Source: Ga0077527 sp032128415
Lineage (GTDB): Bacteria > Pseudomonadota > Gammaproteobacteria > Burkholderiales > SG8-41
Assembly (NCBI GenBank): GCA_032128415.1
Contig: JAQBGW010000099.1
Span: forward strand, 1 to 11,333
Length of the DNA stretch: 11,333 nt
Reading direction: 5' to 3'
The notes beneath the pieces are model-generated. The model did no database searches and was not told the origin of the DNA. It worked only from the letters and a program-made list of their open reading frames with translations. Below are positions 1 through 7,675 of the stretch, one piece after another. The translations under genes were made by a program, and so were the position numbers. The stretch's first letter is position 1. Each line of letters opens with the position of its first letter.

Positions 1-1572
1 GTCGCGCACCAGGCCATGTACATAGACATGGCGGAACGGCACCTTCCCGGTCATGTACTTGGTAATCATCACCATGCGTGCGACCCAGAAGAAAATGATG
101 TCGAAGCCGGTGACCAGCACCGACGAGGGCAGATAGAGATCAAGCGCGGGGTTTGATTTCGCGGGCCATTCCGGCGTCCAGTCGAGTGTTGAGAAACACC
201 ACAGCTGTGAGGAGAACCAGGTGTCGAGGACATCGGCGTCCTGTCGCAGTGGTTTGCCGCCGGACAGCCGCTGCGCCTCGGCCTCGTCGTGTGCGACGTA
301 CACATTGCCAGCGTCGTCGTACCACGCAGGCACCCGGTGCCCCCACCATAACTGGCGCGAGATGCACCAGTCCTGAATGTTGTTGAGCCAGTGGTTGTAG
401 GTGTTGATCCACTGTTCAGGAAAGAGTTTGACTTCACCGGTCGCCACTGCATCCAGGCCAAGTTTGGCGAGCGGTTCCATATTGACGAACCACTGGCTGG
501 TCAGCATCGGCTCAATGACGACGCCGGTACGGTCGCCGCGCGGCACCACCATGCGATGCGGTTTCTCGGACTCCAGCAGACCTTGCGCCTTCAGGTCAGC
601 AATGATGCGTTCGCGGGCGACGTAACGATCAAGGCCGCGGTATTTTTCCGGAGCGCTGTCGTTGATGGCAGCGTCGGGTGTGAATATGTTGAGTTGCTGC
701 AGATTGTGGCGCAGTCCTACCTGATAGTCATTGAAGTCATGCGCCGGAGTGATTTTCACGCAGCCGGTGCCGAATGCCTTGTCGACGTACTCGTCGGCAA
801 TGACCGGAATGGTGCGCCCCGTCAGCGGTAGCACGACCTGCCGGCCGATGAGCGCGCGGTAACGATCGTCTTCCGGATGCACTGCCACCGCAGCATCGCC
901 GAGCAGGGTTTCGGGGCGCGTGGTCGCCACCGTCAGATGGCCGCTGCCGTCGACGAAAGGATAACGGATCTGCCACAGCTTGCCGTCCTCCTCTTCTGCC
1001 TGCACCTCGAGATCGGAGATGACGGTATGCAGCACTGGATCCCAGTTCGACAGCCGCAGGCCGCGATAGATCAGGCCGTCACGGTGCAACTTGACGAAGG
1101 TATGGGTGACGAGTTTTGCCAGTGGCTCGTCCATCGTGAAACGTTCGCGTTCCCAGTCGCACGAGGCGCCAAGGCGACGCATCTGACGGGTGATAGTCGA
1201 TCCGGATTGTTCCTTCCACTCCCAGACTTTGCTGATAAACGCCTCACGACCGAGGGCATTGCGGGACTGGCCTTGCTGCTCCAGTTGTCGGGTGACCACC
1301 ATTTCCGTGGCGATTCCCGCGTGATCGGTCCCGGGCTGCCACAGCGTGTTGAAGCCGCTCATCCGGTGATAGCGCGTCAGCCCGTCCATGATGGTCTGAT
1401 TGAACGCGTGTCCCATGTGCAGCACGCCGGTGACGTTGGGCGGTGGCAACTGGATGCAGTAGGTGTTGGGGTTGGCTTTGTCGAGACCGGCTCTGAAATA
1501 GCCGTTCTTTTCCCACGCCGGGTACCAGCGCGACTCGATGGTTGCGGGTTCAAAACTCTTTGGGAGATCCAT
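1..1572 (-). CDS. valS: Valyl-tRNA synthetase (ValRS), C-terminus cut by window edge
   Basis: Class I aminoacyl-tRNA synthetase that charges tRNA-Val in the cytoplasm. The window holds its first 524 codons; the family is about 950 residues, so the KMSKS loop, anticodon-binding domain and C-terminal coiled coil lie beyond the left edge. Visible signatures are the class I HIGH motif as HMGH at residues 52-55, GTDHAGIAT after it, the editing-domain motif TTRPETLLGD at 217-226, the editing-domain segment GCVKITPAHD, SQWF near residue 360, and WWGHRVPAW around 409. The last codons read VYVHGLVRD, as expected just before KMSKS. The ATG at 1572 was chosen because the protein then begins MDLPKSFEP, as family members do. 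No good Shine-Dalgarno sequence precedes it, and the frame is open a further 177 codons upstream (next entry). It is the last gene of a pepA-holC-orf-valS cluster. Confidence 0.96.
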   Translation of the reverse strand, partial: MDLPKSFEPATIESRWYPAWEKNGYFRAGLDKANPNTYCIQLPPPNVTGVLHMGHAFNQTIMDGLTRYHRMSGFNTLWQPGTDHAGIATEMVVTRQLEQQGQSRNALGREAFISKVWEWKEQSGSTITRQMRRLGASCDWERERFTMDEPLAKLVTHTFVKLHRDGLIYRGLRLSNWDPVLHTVISDLEVQAEEEDGKLWQIRYPFVDGSGHLTVATTRPETLLGDAAVAVHPEDDRYRALIGRQVVLPLTGRTIPVIADEYVDKAFGTGCVKITPAHDFNDYQVGLRHNLQQLNIFTPDAAINDSAPEKYRGLDRYVARERIIADLKAQGLLESEKPHRMVVPRGDRTGVVIEPMLTSQWFVNMEPLAKLGLDAVATGEVKLFPEQWINTYNHWLNNIQDWCISRQLWWGHRVPAWYDDAGNVYVAHDEAEAQRLSGGKPLRQDADVLDTWFSSQLWCFSTLDWTPEWPAKSNPALDLYLPSSVLVTGFDIIFFWVARMVMITKYMTGKVPFRHVYVHGLVRD

Positions 1573-2103
1573 TTGTGCAGGCGGGGAAGATGCAGGTGTG
1601 GCGTCCGGAATTATACCGGAGGGAGCGCTCGCCACTGAGGGTGCCTGCAGTTGCAACTGCTTGAGTTGTGCCTGCAGTGCTTCGGCCACTGACGTGCGTA
1701 CCAGCTCGGCAATGCCGGATTGCAGTTCACCTGTGGCGCGCCTCATCGCCTGTTCCAGTGCCGTGCCGATTTCCGGCAGATAACGTTCCTCCATGACTTT
1801 TGCGATCTGGTTGCCCAGACTGCGTTTGAGTTTCAGATGGACTGAGTGCTCGATGTTCTGGGCTTGCACCCGCGACATCACCGCGCCGCCAGTGGGTTGC
1901 GCTGGGTTTGCCACATCCCGGGACGCGGAAGTATCGGCGCGCGGCAGCACTTCACCCTCGATAAAAATATCGGTTAGCGTGGGAATGTCGCTGGTGGCGG
2001 ATGCAGCGTCGGCCGCGGTGGCCTGGCGATGCCGCTGCAGCAGCGCATCGGCTCGTTGCAGCACGTCATCGGTGCTGTCGTCAGGAGTGGGGGTCTCGGC
2101 CAT
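1573..2103 (-). CDS. Small helical protein between holC and valS, possibly DUF2486-like; frame continues into valS without a stop
   Basis: An ATG at 2103 opens a frame of 177 codons that meets the valS ATG in phase with no stop codon between, so as read it would make one 177-residue extension plus ValRS. The nearest upstream in-frame stop is TGA at 2140-2142. The N-terminal third is acidic and Ala/Thr-rich. A short motif, IPTLTDI, lies at residues 40-46, followed by a low-complexity linker. Residues 76-155 form a likely amphipathic helical segment rich in Gln, Glu, Lys and Leu, and the tail before valS is Pro/Ala/Ser-rich. Betaproteobacteria often carry a separate small gene here, and the IPxLTD motif reminds me of DUF2486, but that assignment is from memory. 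No strong ribosome binding site precedes the ATG. It could be a true fusion, a separate gene whose stop was lost by mutation or sequence error, or a chance open frame; the conserved-looking motif argues against chance. Function unknown. Confidence 0.55.
1604..1620 (-). promoter_or_regulatory. Perfect TATAAT inside an inverted repeat, about 40 bp upstream of valS
   Basis: On the minus strand a perfect -10 hexamer TATAAT (1615 to 1610) sits in the core of an inverted repeat with 5-bp arms, TCCGG and CCGGA. Transcription starting about 7 bases downstream would give a leader of roughly 30 bases before the valS ATG. No recognisable -35 hexamer lies 16-18 bp upstream and there is no extended -10 TG. 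It may be a valS-proximal promoter with an overlapping operator, or a chance AT-rich patch in coding sequence. Confidence 0.25.
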
Positions 2104-2177
2104 GGCTACGCTGATGTTAACGGAGAGAACGTGCCGCGCTCAACCCACGCGTGTGTCGGGCATGGACGACGGGCGGA

Positions 2178-2609
2178 TCAGGACGCCTGGGGGCCGGAGA
2201 GGTCGTGGGTGCGTATGGCATAGCCGCGATCACGGTAGAACTTGTAGCGGCTGCGCGCTTGTGACCGGTCAGCATCTTCCGCGCTGACGATTTCGGCGAG
2301 CCGCTGAAAACGGCTGAAAAATGCCGGCCACTCGGCATGCAGGTTGATCAGCACATCGTCGTGCAGCTGCGCCTCGCCGCTGTCATCAATCAGCACAGGC
2401 GTTACGCCGGACTGCGGATCGCCGGCACGGCAGTGGGGCAGGAATCCGGTGGCAGGTGTGGTCCACAGCATGCGGTCAAGCCGCGTCGCGATTTCCGCGT
2501 CAGGGCAGTAAATCGTCACACGCAAGCCCTGGCTGCGTGCTTTGGCGACCAGCCGGCACGCAATCTGCAGTTTGTCCTTGACCTGCGTATAGAAATCGAT
2601 CTGCGTCAT
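2178..2609 (-). CDS. holC: DNA polymerase III chi subunit
   Basis: Chi is an accessory subunit of the DNA polymerase III clamp loader. With psi it links the replisome to single-stranded DNA-binding protein. The product is 143 residues, close to the 147 of E. coli. It shows the family pattern: N-terminal TQIDFYTQ strand, helix QIACRLVAKARSQG, then RVTIYCPD, LDRMLWTTPATGFLPH at residues 44-59, DVLINL at 85-90, and a C-terminal RYKFYRDRGYAIRTHDL helix-strand. It starts at ATG 2609, 12 bases after the pepA stop codon, so the two are probably co-transcribed. The stop lies 74 bases before the next ATG on this strand. The pepA-holC-valS neighbourhood is widely conserved in beta- and gammaproteobacteria and supports the call. 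Confidence 0.93.
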   Translation of the reverse strand: MTQIDFYTQVKDKLQIACRLVAKARSQGLRVTIYCPDAEIATRLDRMLWTTPATGFLPHCRAGDPQSGVTPVLIDDSGEAQLHDDVLINLHAEWPAFFSRFQRLAEIVSAEDADRSQARSRYKFYRDRGYAIRTHDLSGPQAS

Positions 2610-2621
2610 TGCGCAGGCGGT

Positions 2622-4115
2622 TCAGCGCTTGCCGGCGCGGGTAATCAGAAACTGCGTCAACAGGGGCACCGGCCGGCCGGTTGAGCCTTTGTCCTTGCCC
2701 GATTTCCATGCCGTGCCCGCGACATCGAGGTGGACCCATTTGTATTTTTTGGTGAAACGCGAGAGAAAACACGCAGCGGTCACGGCACCAGCCGGACGTC
2801 CGCCGATATTCGCGAAATCCGCGAAATTGCTGCGTAACTGTTCCTGATAGTCGTCATACAGGGGCAGCTGCCAGGCGCCGTCACCGGCGAGCTCCCCGGC
2901 AGCGAGTACTTCGCGCGCCAGCGCATCGTCATTGGTGAACAGGCCGCTGACCACATGCCCCAGTGCGATGACGCAGGCGCCGGTCAGCGTGGCGATGTCG
3001 ATCACCGCAGCGGGCTGGAAACGCTCAGCATAAGTCAGCGCATCACACAGGATCAGCCGGCCTTCGGCGTCGGTATTGAGGATCTCGACAGTTTGCCCGG
3101 ACATACTGGTGACGATATCGCCGGGTTTGGTGGCGCGTTCGCCGGGCATGTTTTCGGTGGCGGGAATGATGCCGATCAGGTTCACCGGGAGTTTCATTTC
3201 AGCTACAGCTTTGATCGTGCCCAGTACGCTGCCCGCGCCGCTCATGTCGTACTTCATTTCATCCATTTCCGGCGCCGGCTTCAGCGAAATGCCGCCGGTG
3301 TCGAAGGTGACGCCCTTGCCGACCAGCACGACAGGTTTCTGGATCTTCGGGCCAGCTCGGTATTCAAGGACAATCAATTTAGGCGGCTGGCTACTGCCCT
3401 GCGCGACCGACAGCAGTGAGTGCATGCCCAGCTTTTTCATGTCGGCGCTTTCAAGCACCTGGATTTTCAGGTGGTAGTGTTTGGCGAGTTTGCGCGCCTG
3501 GTCGGCGAGATAGGTTGGCGTGCAAACGTTACCCGGCAGGTTGCCCAGGTCGCGCGCGAGGGCGATGCCGTGCGCGAGCGCAAGACCCTGCGCAAGACCC
3601 GCAGTGGCGGACTTCTCGTCGCGTTTCGCGTTTACCGCCAGCACGATCCGGCGCAGCGCCGGGGCTTTGTTTTCCGGCTTACTTTTCATTTGTTCAAAAC
3701 GGTAAACGGCTTCACGCGCAGTTCGCGCTGCCTGTGTGACGCGCCAGGCAATGTCTCGACGACCTACCGGTACTTCGACCAAATGGATTTCGGCATCTGC
3801 GGCACCGGTTTTCGCCAGGGCGTTGATGGCAGCAGCGATTGATTTGCAGAATTGTTTCTCGGCAAATCCGGTCTTCGGGCCGAGTCCAACCAGCAGTACA
3901 CGGGCGCTTGCAATGCCGGGCACATCGTGCAGAACCAGTGTCGTCCCGATGCGACCGTCCATGTCGCCACGATCCATGACGCGGCGCAGATAGCCCTTGG
4001 CGCTGCGATCCAGCAGGGCAGCGGCATCACTGAGTTTGCGATCCGCGTAGACTCCAACCACGGCACAGCCGCTGGCAACGCGGCCCGGAACGAGGGGTTT
4101 TATGCTAAATTCCAC
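2622..4115 (-). CDS. pepA: Leucyl aminopeptidase A (M17 family, two-metal)
   Basis: Cytoplasmic hexameric metallo-aminopeptidase that removes N-terminal residues such as Leu from peptides. In some bacteria it also binds DNA, as in E. coli PepA/XerA, where it acts in recombination and carAB regulation. The 497-residue product has the usual length. The C-terminal catalytic domain carries the expected metal ligands K267, D272, D290, D349 and E351, with catalytic K279 and R353. The M17 signature NTDAEGRL is at 347-354. The N-terminal domain (about 1-165) is the variable part of the family. The start is GTG at 4115 with AGGAG 7 bases upstream, giving MEFSIKPL as in related proteins. It leads the pepA-holC-valS cluster and is divergent from lptF across 140 bp. 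Whether this copy binds DNA cannot be told from the sequence. Confidence 0.97.
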   Translation of the reverse strand: MEFSIKPLVPGRVASGCAVVGVYADRKLSDAAALLDRSAKGYLRRVMDRGDMDGRIGTTLVLHDVPGIASARVLLVGLGPKTGFAEKQFCKSIAAAINALAKTGAADAEIHLVEVPVGRRDIAWRVTQAARTAREAVYRFEQMKSKPENKAPALRRIVLAVNAKRDEKSATAGLAQGLALAHGIALARDLGNLPGNVCTPTYLADQARKLAKHYHLKIQVLESADMKKLGMHSLLSVAQGSSQPPKLIVLEYRAGPKIQKPVVLVGKGVTFDTGGISLKPAPEMDEMKYDMSGAGSVLGTIKAVAEMKLPVNLIGIIPATENMPGERATKPGDIVTSMSGQTVEILNTDAEGRLILCDALTYAERFQPAAVIDIATLTGACVIALGHVVSGLFTNDDALAREVLAAGELAGDGAWQLPLYDDYQEQLRSNFADFANIGGRPAGAVTAACFLSRFTKKYKWVHLDVAGTAWKSGKDKGSTGRPVPLLTQFLITRAGKR

Positions 4116-4217
4116 GCGTCAACTCCTATGCACAAATTGGTTTTTTCAGTGTCATGATCATCGCTGATCGCCGATGAAGGCTGGTCGATGAACAGTTTAC
4201 TCCTTCGTCGCTCGTTG

Positions 4218-4246
4218 ATTATCTGCGGGTTCCCCCCAAAAAGCAA
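4218..4246 (-). promoter_or_regulatory. Candidate sigma-70 promoter for pepA
   Basis: Minus-strand TTGCTT (4246-4241) and GATAAT (4223-4218) are separated by exactly 17 bp. They match 4 of 6 and 5 of 6 of the sigma-70 consensus. Transcription would start near 4211 and give a leader of about 95 bases before the pepA GTG. The -35 lies only 9 bases upstream of the divergent lptF ATG, so the two genes would share control DNA. Nothing equally good was found for lptF on the plus strand. Confidence 0.4.
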
Positions 4247-4255
4247 AATGCCGGC

Positions 4256-5335
4256 ATGATTTTTCGATTCTCACTGCTGCGCGAATTCACCACGTCTGCG
4301 GTTGCAATATTCCTTGTGCTGCTCGGCATTTCGATTACCACTCAACTGGTGCGTTTGCTGGGGCAGGCCGCCAGCGGTTTGATTACTTCTACCGGTGTAG
4401 TTGCACTTCTCGGATTCACGCTGGTCGGCTATCTGCCGATATTGCTGTCGGTGACGCTGTTTATCGCCGTGCTGATGACGCTTACCCGCAGCTATCGCGA
4501 CTCTGAAATGATCGTGTGGTTTGCCTGCGGCGTCGGCCTGACCAGCTGGATTCGCCCGGTGCTGATGTTTGCATGGCCGTTGATTGTGACTATTGCCCTG
4601 CTGTCACTGCTGTTGGCGCCATGGGCTGTCGAGAAATCCGAGGAGTTTCGCCGTCAGATGGATAGCCGCGACGACGTAGCCCAGGTGACACCAGGTGTAT
4701 TCCATGAATCACAGCGCGCCGATCGCGTTTATCTGGTTGAAGAAATCGAGGGCGCATCAAATCTGGTGGCCAATGTGTTTGTCAGTTCGACGCAGCATGG
4801 CAAGCTGGGCGTAATGGTTGCGCGGAGCGGATTTCAGGAAACTGCGCCTAACGGCGACCGTTTTCTGGTGTTGCAAAGCGGTCGGCGCTATGAGGGCGAG
4901 CCGGGCTCTCCAGAATACAAGGTTTCCGAGTTCGGGCGTTATGCCATGCGCATTGAGACCGCGGACGCGGCGATTCGCGCACCGACCACAAAAACACTAT
5001 CCACCTGGGAATTGTTGAGCGATCCAACCCAACGCAATCTTGGCGAACTGTCATGGCGCATCGGATTGCCTGCCAGCGCGTTGTTGCTCAGTCTGTTGGC
5101 GATCCCATTGTCCTTTGTCAATCCGCGGGCGGGGCGCTCGATGAACATGATTCTGGCCATACTGGTTTATGTGACCTACAGCAACATGCTGTCGATCATG
5201 CAGGCTGCGATTACGCAATCCAGGGTGGATCTGATGACCGGCATGTGGGGCGTTCACGCCGCAATGCTGTTGCTGTTATTCGGGCTGTTTTACCAGCGCC
5301 TGATTCTGGTTTCTTTTTGGCGCCTGATCCGATGA
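4256..5335 (+). CDS. lptF: LPS export system permease LptF
   Basis: Inner-membrane subunit of the LptB2FGC transporter, which extracts lipopolysaccharide from the inner membrane and feeds it to the LptA bridge. The product has 359 residues and the standard YjgP/YjgQ layout: three N-terminal membrane helices (about 11-32, 47-76 and 98-124), a periplasmic beta-jellyroll domain (about 145-240), and three C-terminal helices (about 266-288, 297-318 and 328-349). The conserved SFVNPRAGRSMNM turn is at 286-298. The start MIFRFSLLREF fits the family. There is no clear Shine-Dalgarno sequence; the ATG is preceded by an A-rich stretch and by a three-codon ATG-CCG-GCA-TGA that overlaps it. The stop overlaps the lptG start as ATGA, pointing to coupled translation of the two partners. 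Confidence 0.95.
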   Translation: MIFRFSLLREFTTSAVAIFLVLLGISITTQLVRLLGQAASGLITSTGVVALLGFTLVGYLPILLSVTLFIAVLMTLTRSYRDSEMIVWFACGVGLTSWIRPVLMFAWPLIVTIALLSLLLAPWAVEKSEEFRRQMDSRDDVAQVTPGVFHESQRADRVYLVEEIEGASNLVANVFVSSTQHGKLGVMVARSGFQETAPNGDRFLVLQSGRRYEGEPGSPEYKVSEFGRYAMRIETADAAIRAPTTKTLSTWELLSDPTQRNLGELSWRIGLPASALLLSLLAIPLSFVNPRAGRSMNMILAILVYVTYSNMLSIMQAAITQSRVDLMTGMWGVHAAMLLLLFGLFYQRLILVSFWRLIR

Positions 5336-6405
5336 AGACGCTACGCATTTACATCGCGCGCGAGATTGTTCTGGCGACTTCGGTGGTATTCATTGCGCTA
5401 CTGTTGTTATTTGCTTTTTTCGATCTTGTCGAGCAGATGAAAGATCTGGGGCGTGGAGGCTACCAGTTGCGGCATATCCTGTTGCATGTGCTGTTGTCGG
5501 CACCGAATCACGTCTATGAACTTTTTCCGATCGCGACGCTGATCGGCACGCTGTTTGCGTTGGCACAGCTGGTTGCGAATTCGGAATACACAGTAATGCG
5601 ATCTTCCGGCGTTTCGGCGTCACGCATGGCGGGCGCGCTGGTATCCATCGGACTTGCCTTCGGAGTGTTGACATTCGCCGTTGGGGAATTTGTTGCCCCT
5701 CCCGCGGAACAATTTGCCCAGCGCCTGCGTTCCCAGGCCATTTCGGGCATCGTCGCACAGGAGTTTCGTTCCGGTCTATGGCTGAAGGACGGCACATCGT
5801 TTGTCAACGTGTTGGAAGTGGCGCCGGATGCGAGTCTGAAGGGGCTGCAAATTTATGAATTCGACAAAGATTACCATCTGCGCTCTCTGCGGCACGCGGC
5901 AAGTGCGGTTTATCAGGGTGCCAATCGCTGGTTGCTGACGGATGTTGCGCAAACTACATTCAGAAATCTGGGTGCCAGTGTTAGCCGGGAGTCGCAGATG
6001 ACCTGGCAGTCGGTGCTCGAGCCGGAACTGCTGAACGTATTGCTGGTGCGCCCCGACAAGATGTCGGCGTGGAGTCTTTACTCCTACTCGCAACACTTGC
6101 GCGAGAACCGGCAGAAGGCGCTGCGCTACGAAATCGCGTTGTGGACCAAGATGTTCTACCCATTGGCCGTGGTGGTGATGATGGTGCTGGCGTTGCCATT
6201 TGCCTATTTTCAGGTGCGCCAGGGTGGAGTGGGGGCAAAGATATTCGTCGGGATCATGATCGGACTGGCATTTTATTTTCTCAACCGGCTGTTCGGTCAT
6301 CTCGGTTTGCTAAACGACTGGCCGCCCTTTGCCAGCGCTGTTACGCCAACGCTGATTTTCCTGTGTGCTGCTGTGGCGATGCTGGCATGGCAGGAGCGGC
6401 GGTGA
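5332..6405 (+). CDS. lptG: LPS export system permease LptG
   Basis: Partner of LptF in the LPS exporter; the pair forms the transmembrane cavity that receives LPS. The product is 357 residues with the same fold: N-terminal helices (about 11-35, 60-82 and 100-121), a periplasmic beta-jellyroll (about 140-235), and C-terminal helices (about 272-294, 302-322 and 335-353). The first residues, MKTLRIYIAREI, match the family. The open frame extends 93 codons further upstream inside lptF, but the ATG at 5332, in the ATGA overlap with the lptF stop, is clearly the right start. The conserved loop FAYFQVRQGGVGAKIFVG is at 290-307. The 3' end overlaps the convergent RDD gene by 65 bp, and the stop codon lies in the loop of a strong hairpin. 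Confidence 0.95.
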   Translation: MKTLRIYIAREIVLATSVVFIALLLLFAFFDLVEQMKDLGRGGYQLRHILLHVLLSAPNHVYELFPIATLIGTLFALAQLVANSEYTVMRSSGVSASRMAGALVSIGLAFGVLTFAVGEFVAPPAEQFAQRLRSQAISGIVAQEFRSGLWLKDGTSFVNVLEVAPDASLKGLQIYEFDKDYHLRSLRHAASAVYQGANRWLLTDVAQTTFRNLGASVSRESQMTWQSVLEPELLNVLLVRPDKMSAWSLYSYSQHLRENRQKALRYEIALWTKMFYPLAVVVMMVLALPFAYFQVRQGGVGAKIFVGIMIGLAFYFLNRLFGHLGLLNDWPPFASAVTPTLIFLCAAVAMLAWQERR

Positions 6406-6844
6406 ATCCTGCCGTTCCTCCGGGTTGCCCGACGATGACCAGGCGCGTGCCGGCGATGCGATCGTGCAGGAATTGCCTGTCGCGATCGATGAGCGCCCAC
6501 AGTACAGCCATACCGAAAAACAGATAAGTTGCCGGAGCGAGGCACGCCCGCAGCACAGCACGCGGAATCGTTACCGCCTTGCCGTCGGTTGTTTCCAGGC
6601 GCATGCGCCATGTTTTCATCGGCAGCGTCTGGCCGCGATGATGCCATTGCCCTGCAAAATACCCGACGCTAAAGAGAGCGACCAAAATTTGCGTGATGAT
6701 TCGTGCATGGTCTGGCGCTGTTGATTGCGAAATGGCGGTTGCACCCGCGCCAACCAGCAGTACCAATGCGGTCAGCAGCAGCAATTCGTAAATCAGACTC
6801 AGCAGGCGCCGGCCGATACCCGGGGTGGCCGGGCGTGGAATCAC
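6341..6844 (-). CDS. RDD family integral membrane protein
   Basis: Small membrane protein of 167 residues from the RDD family, whose role is mostly unknown; a few members have been linked to ion transport or stress. The family pattern is visible: GRRLLSLIYE at 11-20 opens the first membrane helix (about 14-38), a second helix spans about 48-66, GQTLPMKTWRMRL is at 71-83, and a third helix (about 98-119) precedes RDRQFLHDRIAGTRLV at 121-136. The Asp of the first RDD motif is replaced here by Y19-E20. The Ala/Pro-rich tail after residue 140 is encoded over the end of lptG. It starts at GTG 6844 in a GTGA overlap with the preceding gene's stop, so translation is probably coupled. It is the last gene of the sigma operon. 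Confidence 0.85.
   Translation of the reverse strand: MIPRPATPGIGRRLLSLIYELLLLTALVLLVGAGATAISQSTAPDHARIITQILVALFSVGYFAGQWHHRGQTLPMKTWRMRLETTDGKAVTIPRAVLRACLAPATYLFFGMAVLWALIDRDRQFLHDRIAGTRLVIVGQPGGTAGFTAAPAMPASPQQHTGKSALA
6392..6419 (+). terminator. Hairpin around the lptG stop codon, no U tract
   Basis: In the plus-strand RNA, 6392-6402 (AGGAGCGGCGG) pairs with 6409-6419 (CTGCCGTTCCT) over 11 positions, two of them G·U, around a 6-base loop that contains the lptG stop codon. A smaller CGGG/CCCG hairpin follows at 6421-6431. No run of T follows, so it is not a textbook intrinsic terminator. In the opposite RNA the two wobbles become A/C mismatches, so the structure favours the lptG transcript. 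It may protect the lptFG mRNA 3' end or assist termination where convergent genes leave no spacer. Confidence 0.4.
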
Positions 6845-7317
6845 TGCCGCTCAGCCGCCGGGGCATCGACAGGCGTGTCCGGGGCTAAGGGTTCGCTGAC
6901 AGCGGGATCGAATGGCGTTTCAGGTTGCGCCAGCGAACGCTTGTATTCCCGCCATTGCTGGGAAATTACCTTGCGCTGTTTAGGGGTCAGTTTGCGGAGG
7001 CGCTGGTAACGTTCACGCGCGGCCTTTCGCTGATGCGGCGTCAGCGCCGACCAGTCTTTCATGCGTTTCTGTAACCGCTGCTGCTCGGCGGGTTTCATTT
7101 TTGGGTAGCGGTCGGCGATGCCGACCCATTTTTTTCGCCGCGAAGCATCCATACTGTTCCACTCGGGCGCGAGTGGTGCAAGGACTTGTTGTCGTGCCGG
7201 AGAGAGTTCCGACCATGCTGGTCGGACGGGCTTAGCAGCCTGCTTTGGGGGCTTTGCGGCGAAGGCTGGTAGCGCGAGGCAGAACCAGATGATCAGCGCG
7301 ACTGCCGTTTTAGCCAT
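6841..7317 (-). CDS. Exported repeat protein, DUF3106 family
   Basis: A 158-residue protein with a signal peptide: MAKT, a hydrophobic core at about 5-16, and a likely cleavage site after AFA at 18-20. Residues 38-127 consist of five ungapped 18-residue repeats starting at L38, M56, M74, L92 and L110. Each begins L/M-x-x-x-x with Pro often third, has Arg or Gln fifth or sixth, and mostly an aromatic residue at position 16. The last two begin LTPxQR. This recalls the LTxxQ motif of periplasmic CpxP/Spy/CnrX-type proteins, but homology is not shown. The C-terminal tail (from about 131) is Pro/Ala/Asp-rich. The ATG at 7317 has AAGGG upstream and lies 25 bp inside the DUF3619 gene; the stop overlaps the RDD start. 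Likely periplasmic; function unknown. The family name is recalled from betaproteobacterial sigma operons. Confidence 0.82.
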   Translation of the reverse strand: MAKTAVALIIWFCLALPAFAAKPPKQAAKPVRPAWSELSPARQQVLAPLAPEWNSMDASRRKKWVGIADRYPKMKPAEQQRLQKRMKDWSALTPHQRKAARERYQRLRKLTPKQRKVISQQWREYKRSLAQPETPFDPAVSEPLAPDTPVDAPAAERQ

Positions 7318-7675
7318 GAATCGAAGCCCTTGTCGAGATAGGCATCGATAGGCAGATCGTCTGTCAGCAAACGCGCATCAATGTCGGCCAATTCATTGCC
7401 CCGACCATTGCTGGTTTGCCAGTAAACGATGCCGATCAGACCCAGGATCAAAACTGCGGTGGGTAGTACATAGCGCATCCCGCCGGACGATTGTCCGGCA
7501 AGGCGGGAAACCAATTGTCCGGCCCCGGTCAGACTCCAGGCTTGGTTTTTCCGATAGCCGGCGAGCGCCTGTTTCCGCGCCGCGGCAAGCTTTGCCGCAG
7601 TATCGTCCGGAATTTCGCGGGCGGCCTGATCCAGCAGGCGGGAAATCTTCTGCGCTGTCTGATGTTCCTGGGTGG

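Noticed and set aside
877..1638. Plus-strand open frame of 253 codons opposite valS
   Set aside because: It lies antisense to conserved ValRS sequence with all family motifs on the minus strand, and its translation resembles no family; long antisense frames are common in GC-rich genes.
5053..5331. 93-codon upstream extension of lptG inside lptF
   Set aside because: LptG family proteins start at MKTLRIY, the ATG at 5332 sits in the ATGA overlap, and the extension is an out-of-frame reading of lptF.
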